Origin: Smithella sp.
GTDB taxonomy: Bacteria; Desulfobacterota; Syntrophia; Syntrophales; Smithellaceae
Direction: 5' to 3'
DNA length: 35,799 nucleotides
NCBI GenBank assembly: GCA_007244375.1
Contig: SCVW01000037.1
Coordinates: 1 to 35,799, forward strand
Positions 24,242 through 32,187 of this stretch are shown piece after piece; within the stretch, counting starts at the first letter, position 1; every line of letters starts with the position of its first letter. Under the pieces are notes generated by a model that was given only the letters and a program-made list of their open reading frames with translations, was not told where the DNA came from and did no database searches. The position numbers and the translations under genes are program-made.

Positions 24242-25069
24242 TTAAGACGCACTGGAATCTGAATGAACACATTGTATCGTCTTGAGAATCATTTGTTCCA
24301 AACTGACATTGCCGAACGTCATCATTTTTACAAAACGCACTTCGTTATGCGACATTTTTTTAATTACTTCTTTCTCTGATAATCCACCGTTTAGCAGACG
24401 TGCTACTTCATCACAAAAATTTTCCAGATATTCAAGCTTCATCTGAAGAGCTGAACGACCATCATGTTCTCTGGGATTATGAGCACAGAAAAGAGAATCG
24501 AAGTCGAGTTTTAATACCTCACGGAGCGAATTCAAAGTATCAGATAAATTTTCATCAGCACGAAAATATTTTATTTTTGAGCCAAGATATAAATCGCCGC
24601 TAAATAACCAGCCCCTGTTCTTCTCTAAAAAAATTGTATGATCTTTGCTGTGACCCGGGGCATGAATGGGTATCAAGGTAAATTCTCCCGTATTAATAAC
24701 AGATGGAAAAGGTGAGATATTAGCTCTTTCTGCCTCGCCCCACATCAGATGTTGATACATCAGGATATTGAAACCGTCGCGCATTTTTTCGATTGTTTTT
24801 GGATGGCCATATGCCGGAACCTGCTTTTCTTTCATGATGACCGCAACGTTTCCGCTATGATCTTCATGATGATGAGTTAGAAGCACCGCGTCGATTTTTT
24901 TATTTCGCACAATCTCCAGGGCTTCTTTCCTCATGTGAGATAATCCTGTATCGACGAGTATATTCCCAATGGAATAAAATATAGTGGTCATGAAAGGCTT
25001 ACCTACGTATCCATAACCAACCTCATATCCCGTAACGTCACCAAATTGATGTATCTTGCATAATTTCAT
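24242..25069 (-). CDS. MBL-fold metallo-hydrolase
   Basis: A 275-residue metallo-beta-lactamase-fold protein. The metal site is LLTHHHEDHSGN (His66-x-His68-x-Asp70-His71), with the further ligands in HAPGHSKDHTIF, LFSGDLYLG and CAHNPREHDG. A C-terminal helical domain (about 210-275) includes LEYLENFCDEVARLL and resembles the helical cap of LACTB2/glyoxalase-II-like hydrolases. The substrate may be a thioester or other ester; it is not determined. Upstream the REP-like repeat supplies GGAGG eight bases before the ATG, and that GGAGG is half of a hairpin stem, so translation may be controlled by folding. It is the last minus-strand gene of the fatty-acid block. Confidence 0.83.
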   Translation of the reverse strand: MKLCKIHQFGDVTGYEVGYGYVGKPFMTTIFYSIGNILVDTGLSHMRKEALEIVRNKKIDAVLLTHHHEDHSGNVAVIMKEKQVPAYGHPKTIEKMRDGFNILMYQHLMWGEAERANISPFPSVINTGEFTLIPIHAPGHSKDHTIFLEKNRGWLFSGDLYLGSKIKYFRADENLSDTLNSLREVLKLDFDSLFCAHNPREHDGRSALQMKLEYLENFCDEVARLLNGGLSEKEVIKKMSHNEVRFVKMMTFGNVSLEQMILKTIQCVHSDSSAS

Positions 25070-25074
25070 TTTAC

Positions 25075-25113
25075 TGTCCTCCGCTGGCGGAGGTGTCCCA
25101 AGGCAATCGGGTC
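25075..25113 (+). repeat. REP-like double-hairpin repeat, copy 2 (overlaps an RBS)
   Basis: Contains the perfect palindrome CCTCCGCTGGCGGAGG (25078-25093) and a weaker second stem GTCCC...GGGTC. It is the same repeat as 2524-2565 and 34613-34660. On the minus strand the 3' arm of the palindrome (GCGGAGG) is the only purine-rich sequence upstream of the MBL-fold gene start at 25069. Confidence 0.75.
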
Positions 25114-25243
25114 AATTCAACTAGACCCATTCTGTTTACTCCAGCGGGGAACTCCTGCGCATACCTGGGTATGTGGGGCCAAGGTGACGACTATAATTAT
25201 AAATTGTCAAATGTCTTTACTATTCTTGGACTGTTAATAATTC

Positions 25244-26026
25244 CTATTTTCCGATAAAATTCGGCTTTCTTTTTTCCAGAAACGCTTTCATACCTTCTTT
25301 TTGATCTTCAGTGCTGAAACATTGAGCGATGCAGCTTATTTCCAGTTTGTTGGCATTATCCAGCGACATATCAAATCCGTAATTCATCGCGGTCTTGGCC
25401 ATCTTCAGTGCAAACGGAGGCAGTTTGGCCAGCTTCAATGCAAATTTTCGAGCTTCTTCCATGAGATTTTCCGCAGGACAAATTTTATTGACTAATCCTA
25501 TCTCATAGGCACGCCGGGCATTAATCTGACCGCCGCCTAAAATCAATTCTTTGGCAATGCCCATACCGACCAATCGGGGCAGGCGCTGAGTACCTCCCCA
25601 GCCGGGTATAATTCCAATCAGTATTTCCGGTTGACCGAAAACCGCCTTTTCCGACGCGAACCGGATATCGCAGGACAGCGCTATTTCCGTACCTCCCCCG
25701 AGAGCAAAACCATTTACTGCGGCTATAGATGGCTTGGGCATAGTCTCTATGAGACGTAAAGTATGATGACCCAATTCCATCATTCTCTGAATTTCTATTG
25801 TAGTGCTGTTTTGCATCTGGGAAATATCGGCTCCGGCCACAAAAGCCTTGTCTCCAGAGCCGGTTAAAATCAACACTTTGATTTTTTCATTTTTCTCGCA
25901 GACTGTCACCGCATCCAGAATTTCCGTCATTACCTCAAAATTCATGGCATTCAAAACTTTAGGTCTATTAAACGTTATAGTAGCAATTTCTTCTTCAACA
26001 GTAAAAAGAATGTCTTTGTATTCCAT
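25244..26026 (-). CDS. Enoyl-CoA hydratase/isomerase (crotonase family)
   Basis: A protein of about 260 residues, normal for the crotonase family. The oxyanion hole is in FVAGADISQMQ and NGFALGGGTEIALSCD, and both catalytic glutamates are present (Glu114 in GGGTEIA, Glu134 in FGQPEILIG), as in true hydratases; PGWGGTQRLPRLVG follows. It would hydrate trans-2-enoyl-CoA in beta-oxidation. The frame is open upstream to 26080, but I place the start at ATG 26026, because the family begins here (MEYKDILFTVEEEIATITFN) and because the upstream part is the terminator of the previous gene. The preceding spacer is purine-rich with AAGGAAG. Confidence 0.9.
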   Translation of the reverse strand: MEYKDILFTVEEEIATITFNRPKVLNAMNFEVMTEILDAVTVCEKNEKIKVLILTGSGDKAFVAGADISQMQNSTTIEIQRMMELGHHTLRLIETMPKPSIAAVNGFALGGGTEIALSCDIRFASEKAVFGQPEILIGIIPGWGGTQRLPRLVGMGIAKELILGGGQINARRAYEIGLVNKICPAENLMEEARKFALKLAKLPPFALKMAKTAMNYGFDMSLDNANKLEISCIAQCFSTEDQKEGMKAFLEKRKPNFIGK

Positions 26027-26051
26027 AGGCTCTTTCTTTCTTCCTTTTTTC

Positions 26052-26091
26052 AAAAAAAATGCGGAGGCATTAATCATCACGTCTCCGCATT
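26052..26091 (-). terminator. Intrinsic terminator after the acyl-CoA ligase
   Basis: On the minus strand the nine-base-pair stem AATGCGGAG/CTCCGCATT, with a loop of about 16 bases, runs into a stretch of eight T residues. It starts ten bases after the ligase stop and ends before the crotonase ATG. It argues for separate expression of the crotonase gene. Confidence 0.85.
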
Positions 26092-26100
26092 ATCAACCGA

Positions 26101-27789
26101 TTAACTTTTCCTTTTTTTCAATTCTTCAGCTCTCAATTCCTTGCGCAGTACTTTACCCACCGTACTCTTGGGCAACTCTTTGCGGAACTCAACTTCCGCC
26201 GGCAGCTTGTAGGCAGCCAGATGAGCCTTGCCATATTCAATCATTTCCTCGGCTGTCGCTGTTTCACCTTCTTTAAGGACAATAAATAGTTTTACGTTCT
26301 CGCCTCGCTTCGGATCAGGAATACCGATAGAGCAGGCTTCCTGAACTTTGGAATTACCGTAATAGGCTTCATCAATATCACGCGGATAAACGTTATAGCC
26401 GCCGGAAATAATCATATCTTTCTTACGGTCAACGATGTAAAAATATCCTTCTTCATCCATTGTAGCGATATCTCCGGTATACATCCAGCCGTCCTTCAGA
26501 ACGTTGGCTGTTTCCTCCGGCATGCCTTTATAACCTCTCATAACCTGCGGACCCTTGACAATCAATTCCCCCGGTTTTCCGACGGGCATATCCGTCACAC
26601 CATCCTCAAGATCTACAATACGAGCTATTGTATCGGAACAGGGAAGCCCAACACTGCCGACTTTCTGTTTGCCTTTAAACGGATTCATATGGGTTACCGG
26701 ACATGTTTCCGTCATACCGAAACCCTCGGAAATATAGGCTCCTGTGAGTTTCTGAAATTCCTGAATTACTTCGACAGGAAGAGGAGCACTTCCGGAAAAA
26801 GCACCCTGGATACAGCTCATATCAGTTTTTTTCAAATCAGGATGGTTCAACATGCCGATATACATTGTTGGAACCAGTGGTGTGAAAGTAGGCTTATACT
26901 CCCGAATCGCCTGCAAAAGAGGCTCCGGCTGTGGTCTCGGAACAAGTATCTGATTCCAACCGAGAGCAACAGTAAGGTTCATTGAACAGGAAAGTCCGAA
27001 AACATGAAAATAAGGCAACGCACCCAGCATGGTTTTCTTTCCTCTTGTAAAAGATGGAAACCAAGCATTGATTTGCTGAACCTGCTTGCTAAGGTTGCCG
27101 TGGGTTAGAATAACGCCTTTGGATACACCGGTTGTTCCACCGGTATACTGATACATGGCAATATCGTCAAAGGTGAGATCTACTTTCGGCGGATTCGGCT
27201 GATATTTTTTAATGCAATCCATCCAGCGATAGACATCCGGAGCAGGTTTTACATCGGCAAAGGGGAATTTTTTCAGTTTCTTGCCCAGGAATCTCTTTAT
27301 CGGATTTAAAAAGTCGCCAATACCCATGTAAACGATCTGCTTTATTTTCGTCTTGGACCGCAGGTCAATCATCCGATTACCGAGTGCATCAATGGTAATA
27401 AGAACTTTAGATCCGGAATCCTTGAACTGATGTTCCAGTTCGGGATCAGAGTAGAGGGGATTATTCATAACAGCGATGGCACCGATCTTCAGGATGGCAT
27501 AGTAAGCAACAACACAGGGAATACAATTAGGCAAGAGAATCGCCACGGCATCACCCTTCTTGACGCCGAAATCTGTCAGACAGGTAGCAAAGCGATCCAC
27601 CTGGTCCTTGAACTGGCGGTAGGTAAGTTTGTACCCAACAAAGACCATGGCTGTGTCATCAGGAAAATCTTTTGCCGATTTTTCAAGATAGTCCGGCATG
27701 CAGAGTTCCTCATACTTTATACTTTCCGGAACGCTTTTTTCGTAGGATTTTAACCAGGGTTTGCTTTCATAAGTTATATTGGTCGCCAT
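26101..27789 (-). CDS. Long-chain acyl-CoA synthetase (AMP-forming ligase, FadD-like)
   Basis: A 562-residue adenylate-forming enzyme. The P-loop is YTGGTTGVSKGVILTHGN (about residues 215-232), then SGSAPLPVEV and EGFGMTETCPVTHMNPF, the hinge aspartate in GWMYTGDIATMDEEGYFYIV, DRKKDMIISGGYNVYPRDID, and the C-terminal catalytic lysine in LPKSTVGKVLRKELR. It activates a fatty acid to acyl-CoA with ATP and releases AMP and PPi. The similarity is to long-chain ligases, but chain length cannot be decided. AGGAGG precedes the ATG and an intrinsic terminator follows the stop. Together with the downstream crotonase it fits fatty-acid uptake and oxidation. Confidence 0.92.
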   Translation of the reverse strand: MATNITYESKPWLKSYEKSVPESIKYEELCMPDYLEKSAKDFPDDTAMVFVGYKLTYRQFKDQVDRFATCLTDFGVKKGDAVAILLPNCIPCVVAYYAILKIGAIAVMNNPLYSDPELEHQFKDSGSKVLITIDALGNRMIDLRSKTKIKQIVYMGIGDFLNPIKRFLGKKLKKFPFADVKPAPDVYRWMDCIKKYQPNPPKVDLTFDDIAMYQYTGGTTGVSKGVILTHGNLSKQVQQINAWFPSFTRGKKTMLGALPYFHVFGLSCSMNLTVALGWNQILVPRPQPEPLLQAIREYKPTFTPLVPTMYIGMLNHPDLKKTDMSCIQGAFSGSAPLPVEVIQEFQKLTGAYISEGFGMTETCPVTHMNPFKGKQKVGSVGLPCSDTIARIVDLEDGVTDMPVGKPGELIVKGPQVMRGYKGMPEETANVLKDGWMYTGDIATMDEEGYFYIVDRKKDMIISGGYNVYPRDIDEAYYGNSKVQEACSIGIPDPKRGENVKLFIVLKEGETATAEEMIEYGKAHLAAYKLPAEVEFRKELPKSTVGKVLRKELRAEELKKRKS

Positions 27790-27878
27790 AGATTGCCATC
27801 CTCCTTTTTTGTTAATTATCTATTTTTTGATTATATCCTGCCATACTTTAATTTCAAACACAAATTTATCTTTTTACA

Positions 27879-27920
27879 AAAAATGCCCGGCTTGAAATCA
27901 ATCAACCCGGGCATTTAATA
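27879..27920 (-). terminator. Intrinsic terminator after the ETF:quinone oxidoreductase
   Basis: The minus strand has AAATGCCCGG paired with CCGGGCATTT (ten base pairs, loop of about 15 bases) followed directly by a T-run. It lies about 25 bases after the oxidoreductase stop and separates it from the acyl-CoA ligase gene. Confidence 0.87.
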
Positions 27921-27942
27921 AAAAATCACTTTGAATAGTTAC

Positions 27943-30129
27943 TTAACTTGCGCAAACATCAACAGGAGCTTTTGTTTCTTCCAATCCCATCGCCTTAACA
28001 ACGATTTCAGCAATATCCAAAGCAACCATTGTTTCCGTCTTTTGTCTGTCTTTGATTCCGTCTGAGATCATGGTCAAACAGAACGGACAGCCGACAGCCA
28101 CCGTCGCGGCATTTACCGCTATTGCCTGATCGGTACGCGCATTGTTGATCCGGTCACCATGTTCTTCCATCCACATTCTGGCTCCACCGGCGCCGCAGCA
28201 GAAGCTCTTGGAGAAATTACGTTCCATTTCCACAACATTCACTCCGGAAATAGCATTCAGAATACTGCGTGGTTGATCGTAAACTTGATTGTAACGTCCG
28301 AGGAAACAGGAATCATGATAAGTGAATGTTCCATCCAATTTCTGAGTGAATTTAATCTTGCCCTTGGCAATCAAGTCGGCGATAATTTCAGTGTGATGAT
28401 AAACTTCATAATTGCCGCCGAAGTTGGGATAATCCTTCTTTATACAGTTATAACCGTGCGGGCAGATGGCAATAATCTTTTTCACACCATAGCCGTTCAT
28501 TATTTCGATATTGGCCTGAGCCTGAGTCTGGAAAAGATAATCGTTGCCGCCGCGCATTGCCGAATCACCGCAGCAGCTTTCTTCATTTCCCAGAATTCCG
28601 AAGCTGACACCTGCGGCCTGCAGAATCTTGGCAAAGGCAACGGATATCTTTTTGCCACGGTCATCAAAAGAACCGGAGCAACCGACATAGAAGAGATATT
28701 CAACATTGGGATCTTCTGCCAGAGTTTTCACACCAAGTTCTTTCGCCCAATCAGCACGCATATGAGCTCCAATACCCCATGGGTTGGAGTTGTTTTCCAT
28801 ATTACGATAAGTCAACTGAAGTTCCGGAGCAAAATCCGCTTCGGTCAGAACTTTATAGCGGCGCATATCGATAATCTTCTGTATATGTTCAATAGAAGCT
28901 GAACAGTTTTCCATACAGTACATACAGTTGGTACAATCCCACACCGAATTCAGATCAACGACATCGCCAATCAAAGCTTTTTCAGGTGCAGCTTCAACAG
29001 CTTCAGCAACCGGAACAGCCTCGGCGCCTTCTGCGCCTTCAGTAGCAGGAGCAGTAGCAACCTTCGCTTTAATCGCAGCCGGAGCTATTTCCAGCCAGTG
29101 CGTCTTGATGTCCTGAACCAGCTTCTTGGGCGATAAATGCTTGCCGGTCAGATACGCGGGACAGCCGTCCTGGCAACGTCCGCATTTGGTGCAGGCATCG
29201 GAATCAAAAATCTGTTTCCAGGTAAATTCTTCCAGTTTGGATACGCCGAAGGATTCCTGATTTTCAATATCACGAATCGGCTCCACATATCCCGTCGGTT
29301 TCAGCGATGCAAAGAAGTGATTGGCCGGTGTTGTAATAATATGCACGAGCCTTGAATAAGGAATATAAGCGATAAAACCGAGCACAATAAAAGTATGCGT
29401 CCACCAACTGATCGAATGCCATGTTTTAGCGCTCTCAACGCCCATGCCGGAAATCAGCTTTGCCAGTATCCAGCCGACAAATGACGCCGTTTCCCAGGTT
29501 GGAATTGCTTTATCCGGACCAACACCTTCAAGCATTGTAGCATGAATACGCAAAGCTTCAATGACGAATCCGGTGACAATGATGCCGGCAATCAGCAAAA
29601 GAACAATGCCATCCTCGGTAGTGGTATCCGGTGTGCCTTTATAGGTAAGACGATCCGGTTTCTGAATGTACCGGCGGTACGCGGCCATCAATACTCCGAT
29701 GAGCACCAACAGTCCGAACAACTCCATAAGGAAGGAAAAGCCCAGATAAAAAGTGCCACGTAAAAACGCCCAGCCGAATAAAGGCTCTGTAATGTGAAAC
29801 TCTCCGGCATCAAAAGCGGCTCCGAAAATTAAAACAAAAAAGCCAAAAAAGATACAGCCATGCATGATTCCCGGATAAGCGTCTTTCCAGGTCTTGACTT
29901 GTAAAAATCCATTCATGATAAGAGCTTTTATTCTTGCCGGAAGTTCGTCCATGCGGACTTCATCCTTGCCTATTGCTTTCCACATCTTCCAGCGTTGATA
30001 AACGCCATACGCAAATATGGCCATGGCGATGGCAGTAAAAAGAAAAAGGAACGGTTCAAAACTATGAGCGTTCCAAAAAACTTCACGACCCTGATTTTCA
30101 GGCCCTATCGGGCTAATATTGTGTTCCAT
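27943..30129 (-). CDS. Membrane-bound ETF:quinone oxidoreductase (EMO type; cytochrome b/Fe-S/CCG fusion)
   Basis: A 728-residue fusion. Residues 1-275 form a NarI-like membrane domain with about six helices and candidate haem ligands His90, His196, His238, His245 and His263. Two ferredoxin-type clusters follow, Cys313/316/319/323 and Cys399/402/405/409; the second ends CS instead of CP. Two CCG domains of the HdrD type are at Cys484, Cys519-520, Cys556/562 and at Cys608, Cys644-645, Cys681/684. Next to etfAB such proteins are ETF:menaquinone oxidoreductases of syntrophic fatty-acid oxidisers, which feed acyl-CoA dehydrogenase electrons to quinone. An Ala/Glu/Val-rich linker (about 349-386) separates the two ferredoxin clusters. 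GGAGG precedes the ATG closely. Confidence 0.9.
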   Translation of the reverse strand: MEHNISPIGPENQGREVFWNAHSFEPFLFLFTAIAMAIFAYGVYQRWKMWKAIGKDEVRMDELPARIKALIMNGFLQVKTWKDAYPGIMHGCIFFGFFVLIFGAAFDAGEFHITEPLFGWAFLRGTFYLGFSFLMELFGLLVLIGVLMAAYRRYIQKPDRLTYKGTPDTTTEDGIVLLLIAGIIVTGFVIEALRIHATMLEGVGPDKAIPTWETASFVGWILAKLISGMGVESAKTWHSISWWTHTFIVLGFIAYIPYSRLVHIITTPANHFFASLKPTGYVEPIRDIENQESFGVSKLEEFTWKQIFDSDACTKCGRCQDGCPAYLTGKHLSPKKLVQDIKTHWLEIAPAAIKAKVATAPATEGAEGAEAVPVAEAVEAAPEKALIGDVVDLNSVWDCTNCMYCMENCSASIEHIQKIIDMRRYKVLTEADFAPELQLTYRNMENNSNPWGIGAHMRADWAKELGVKTLAEDPNVEYLFYVGCSGSFDDRGKKISVAFAKILQAAGVSFGILGNEESCCGDSAMRGGNDYLFQTQAQANIEIMNGYGVKKIIAICPHGYNCIKKDYPNFGGNYEVYHHTEIIADLIAKGKIKFTQKLDGTFTYHDSCFLGRYNQVYDQPRSILNAISGVNVVEMERNFSKSFCCGAGGARMWMEEHGDRINNARTDQAIAVNAATVAVGCPFCLTMISDGIKDRQKTETMVALDIAEIVVKAMGLEETKAPVDVCAS

Positions 30130-30244
30130 TGATCCTCCGAAATATTGAGGGTATTAAGCTTTAACTTAACTTTTATCCAAAAGTCTTTATTGATTTGAAT
30201 ATAAAATTCCAAAATTAAAGTCTTAAATAACTTTTTTTGTATCC

Positions 30245-30280
30245 AGCTTCCGGCAATGATTTAAACCACTGCCGGAAGCT
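30245..30280. other. Strong hairpin between etfA and the oxidoreductase gene
   Basis: A perfect 11-base-pair stem AGCTTCCGGCA/TGCCGGAAGCT with a 14-base loop starts 15 bases after the etfA stop. Neither strand has a T-run directly after the stem, so it is not a standard intrinsic terminator. It could stabilise the etfBA mRNA 3' end or attenuate read-through into the oxidoreductase gene. Confidence 0.7.
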
Positions 30281-30295
30281 GTTATTGATTAATTT

Positions 30296-31267
30296 TTATG
30301 CCAACAATTTCTTGCAGGCAGATGTTAATTCGGGAACAACCTTGAAAAGATCATCCACGACACCAAAATCAGCCTTCGCGAAAATGGGAGCTTCCGCATC
30401 CTTATTGATAGCCACGATGCACTTGGATGAGCTCATACCTGCCAGATGCTGAATAGCACCGGAAATACCACAGGCAATGTACAGATTGGGAGAAACAACT
30501 TTTCCTGTCTGTCCGACCTGATCTTTCTGCGGTCTCCACCCTGCGTCAACTGCCGCGCGGGAAGCACCGACCGTACCTTTAAGAACGTCAGCCAGTTCTT
30601 CCAGAATCTTGTATTCATCCGGACCTTTCATGCCGCGTCCACCGGAAACAATGATGTTGGCTTCCGTCAAGTCAACCTTACCGCTGGTGTCTTTCTGCAC
30701 TTCCAAAATCTTGCTCTTCTGAGCGTCAACAGCGACGTCAACCTTGGTTACAGCAGCAGTTTTGGCATTTTCCACAGCCGCGAACACATTGGGACGAAGC
30801 GATGCCATTGCGGGAGTGGTATTGAATACCACTTCGCCGAAGCATTTACCTGCATACATCGGACGGATAGCAACAAATTTACCTCCGTCAATCTTTACAT
30901 CCGTGCAGTCCGTGGCCAGACCACCGGCCAGTTTAGCGGCTACGCGGGCGGAAAGATCCTTGCCCTGAACGGAAGCGCCAAACAGAGCGATTGCCGCATC
31001 ATTATCTTTTAATATTTTGGCCACTACCTGCGCATGCGCTTCGGTAATATAAGGTTCCAAAGCTGCGTTGTCGCCTACAAAAACTTTATCAACACCGAAT
31101 TTACCCAATTCGGCAGCTATATTTTCTACGCCAGAACCAAGCAGAATAGCGCTGACTTCATCTCCTGTCTGATCAGCCAGTTTTCTGGCTGCGGAAGCAA
31201 GCTCAAAACTTACTTTACGCAGGGCGCCGTCTCTCTGTTCTGCAATTACAAATATTCCTTTTGCCAT
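30296..31267 (-). CDS. etfA: Electron transfer flavoprotein alpha subunit
   Basis: A 323-residue EtfA. The C-terminal FAD domain is clear: [42 protein letters not shown], and [20 protein letters not shown] followed by [20 protein letters not shown]. With EtfB it takes electrons from acyl-CoA dehydrogenases and passes them, in this setting, to the membrane oxidoreductase encoded next. No N-terminal ferredoxin domain is present, so it is a canonical rather than ferredoxin-fused EtfA. GGAGG lies before the ATG, and the gap to etfB is 23 bases, so etfBA is one unit. Confidence 0.95.
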   Translation of the reverse strand: MAKGIFVIAEQRDGALRKVSFELASAARKLADQTGDEVSAILLGSGVENIAAELGKFGVDKVFVGDNAALEPYITEAHAQVVAKILKDNDAAIALFGASVQGKDLSARVAAKLAGGLATDCTDVKIDGGKFVAIRPMYAGKCFGEVVFNTTPAMASLRPNVFAAVENAKTAAVTKVDVAVDAQKSKILEVQKDTSGKVDLTEANIIVSGGRGMKGPDEYKILEELADVLKGTVGASRAAVDAGWRPQKDQVGQTGKVVSPNLYIACGISGAIQHLAGMSSSKCIVAINKDAEAPIFAKADFGVVDDLFKVVPELTSACKKLLA

Positions 31268-31290
31268 TTTTCAATTCCTCCGCTTTTAAA

Positions 31291-32061
31291 TTAAATAACT
31301 TTAGCTTCTTCCCTGAGACACCGGGCCAATTCCGCCGCTTTCTGAGCCGCATCATCACCGCAAATTATCTTGCCGGCTGCTCGGGCTGGGGGCGGAACAA
31401 CTTTGGCTACTTTGGCTTTCACATCGGAAGAGATTCCCAATGCCGCCGCATTTTTCACATCCACTGGTTTTTTCTTGGCTTTCATAATGCCGGGAAGCGA
31501 CGCGTAGCGGGGTTCGTTGAGACCTTTTTGCGCCGTAACCACACAGGGTAAGCTGGTTTCTACTGAGAGCTGTGCTCCTTCAATCGGTTTGATTACTTTC
31601 ACGGAAGAACCGGCGTAATCCAGTTTTGTGACTAGAGTTAGCTGGGGGATTCCCAGAAGTTCGGCCAGCATTGCTCCGACCTGGCCGGAGTCATCATCAA
31701 TGGCGCGCTGTCCGCAGAAGATAATGTCATGGGGAATTCCTTTAATAGCGGATGCCAGAGCTGACGCTGTAACAAAAGCATCGGCGTTGTCCAGAGCGGG
31801 ATCACTGATATGAATGCCTTTATCCGCGCCCATAGCCAGAGCGGTTCTGATTGTTTCCATTGCTCTTGCCGGTCCCACGGAGACAATTGTTACATCTCCG
31901 CCGTTTTTTTCTTTCAATTTCAGAGCTTCTTCCACACCGTACTCGTCATAAGGATTCATGACCCATTTGATCTGGCCATCATCTATCCCTGATCCGTCAG
32001 CTTTGACCTTGATCTGGGCTTCGGTATCCGGTACCTGTTTTACACATGCGATAATATTCAC
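31291..32061 (-). CDS. etfB: Electron transfer flavoprotein beta subunit
   Basis: A protein of about 256 residues with the EtfB signatures NIIACVKQVPDTEAQIKVK, WVMNPYDEYGVEEALKLKE, VGPARAMETIRTALAMGADK and GQRAIDDDSGQVGAMLAELL. It binds AMP and the partner dehydrogenase (recognition loop), and pairs with EtfA. The frame is open from TTG 32070, but GTG 32061 is the real start: AGGAGG lies nine bases before the GTG, whereas it would touch the TTG. The product then begins MNIIACVKQVPDT, as usual. A terminator precedes the gene, so it should have its own promoter in the 80 bases after that hairpin, where none was identified. Confidence 0.95.
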   Translation of the reverse strand: MNIIACVKQVPDTEAQIKVKADGSGIDDGQIKWVMNPYDEYGVEEALKLKEKNGGDVTIVSVGPARAMETIRTALAMGADKGIHISDPALDNADAFVTASALASAIKGIPHDIIFCGQRAIDDDSGQVGAMLAELLGIPQLTLVTKLDYAGSSVKVIKPIEGAQLSVETSLPCVVTAQKGLNEPRYASLPGIMKAKKKPVDVKNAAALGISSDVKAKVAKVVPPPARAAGKIICGDDAAQKAAELARCLREEAKVI

Positions 32062-32143
32062 TTTGTCCAACCTCCTTCTTCTGCGTATCTTTCTTTATTG
32101 AGGAAAAAAACGCATCTTTGATTTTTCTCTTTATTAGGTTTAT

Positions 32144-32181
32144 AAAAAAGTCCGATTCCCCTTTCTCAGGGAACCGGACTT
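32144..32181 (-). terminator. Intrinsic terminator after acetyl-CoA synthetase
   Basis: On the minus strand AAGTCCGGTTCCC pairs with GGGAATCGGACTT (12-13 pairs, one mismatch) around a loop of about eight bases, and the stem runs into T residues. It starts seven bases after the acs stop and separates acs from etfBA. Confidence 0.9.
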
Positions 32182-32187
32182 AGTGTT

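Noticed and set aside
24082-24285. A 67-residue open frame on the plus strand
   Set aside because: It runs through the inverted-repeat element and into the 3' end of the MBL-fold gene on the opposite strand; it is an accident of the repeat.
28159-28902. A 247-residue open frame antisense to the ETF:quinone oxidoreductase gene
   Set aside because: It is the complement of a strongly conserved Fe-S protein region with all motifs in the minus frame; no independent evidence for the antisense frame.
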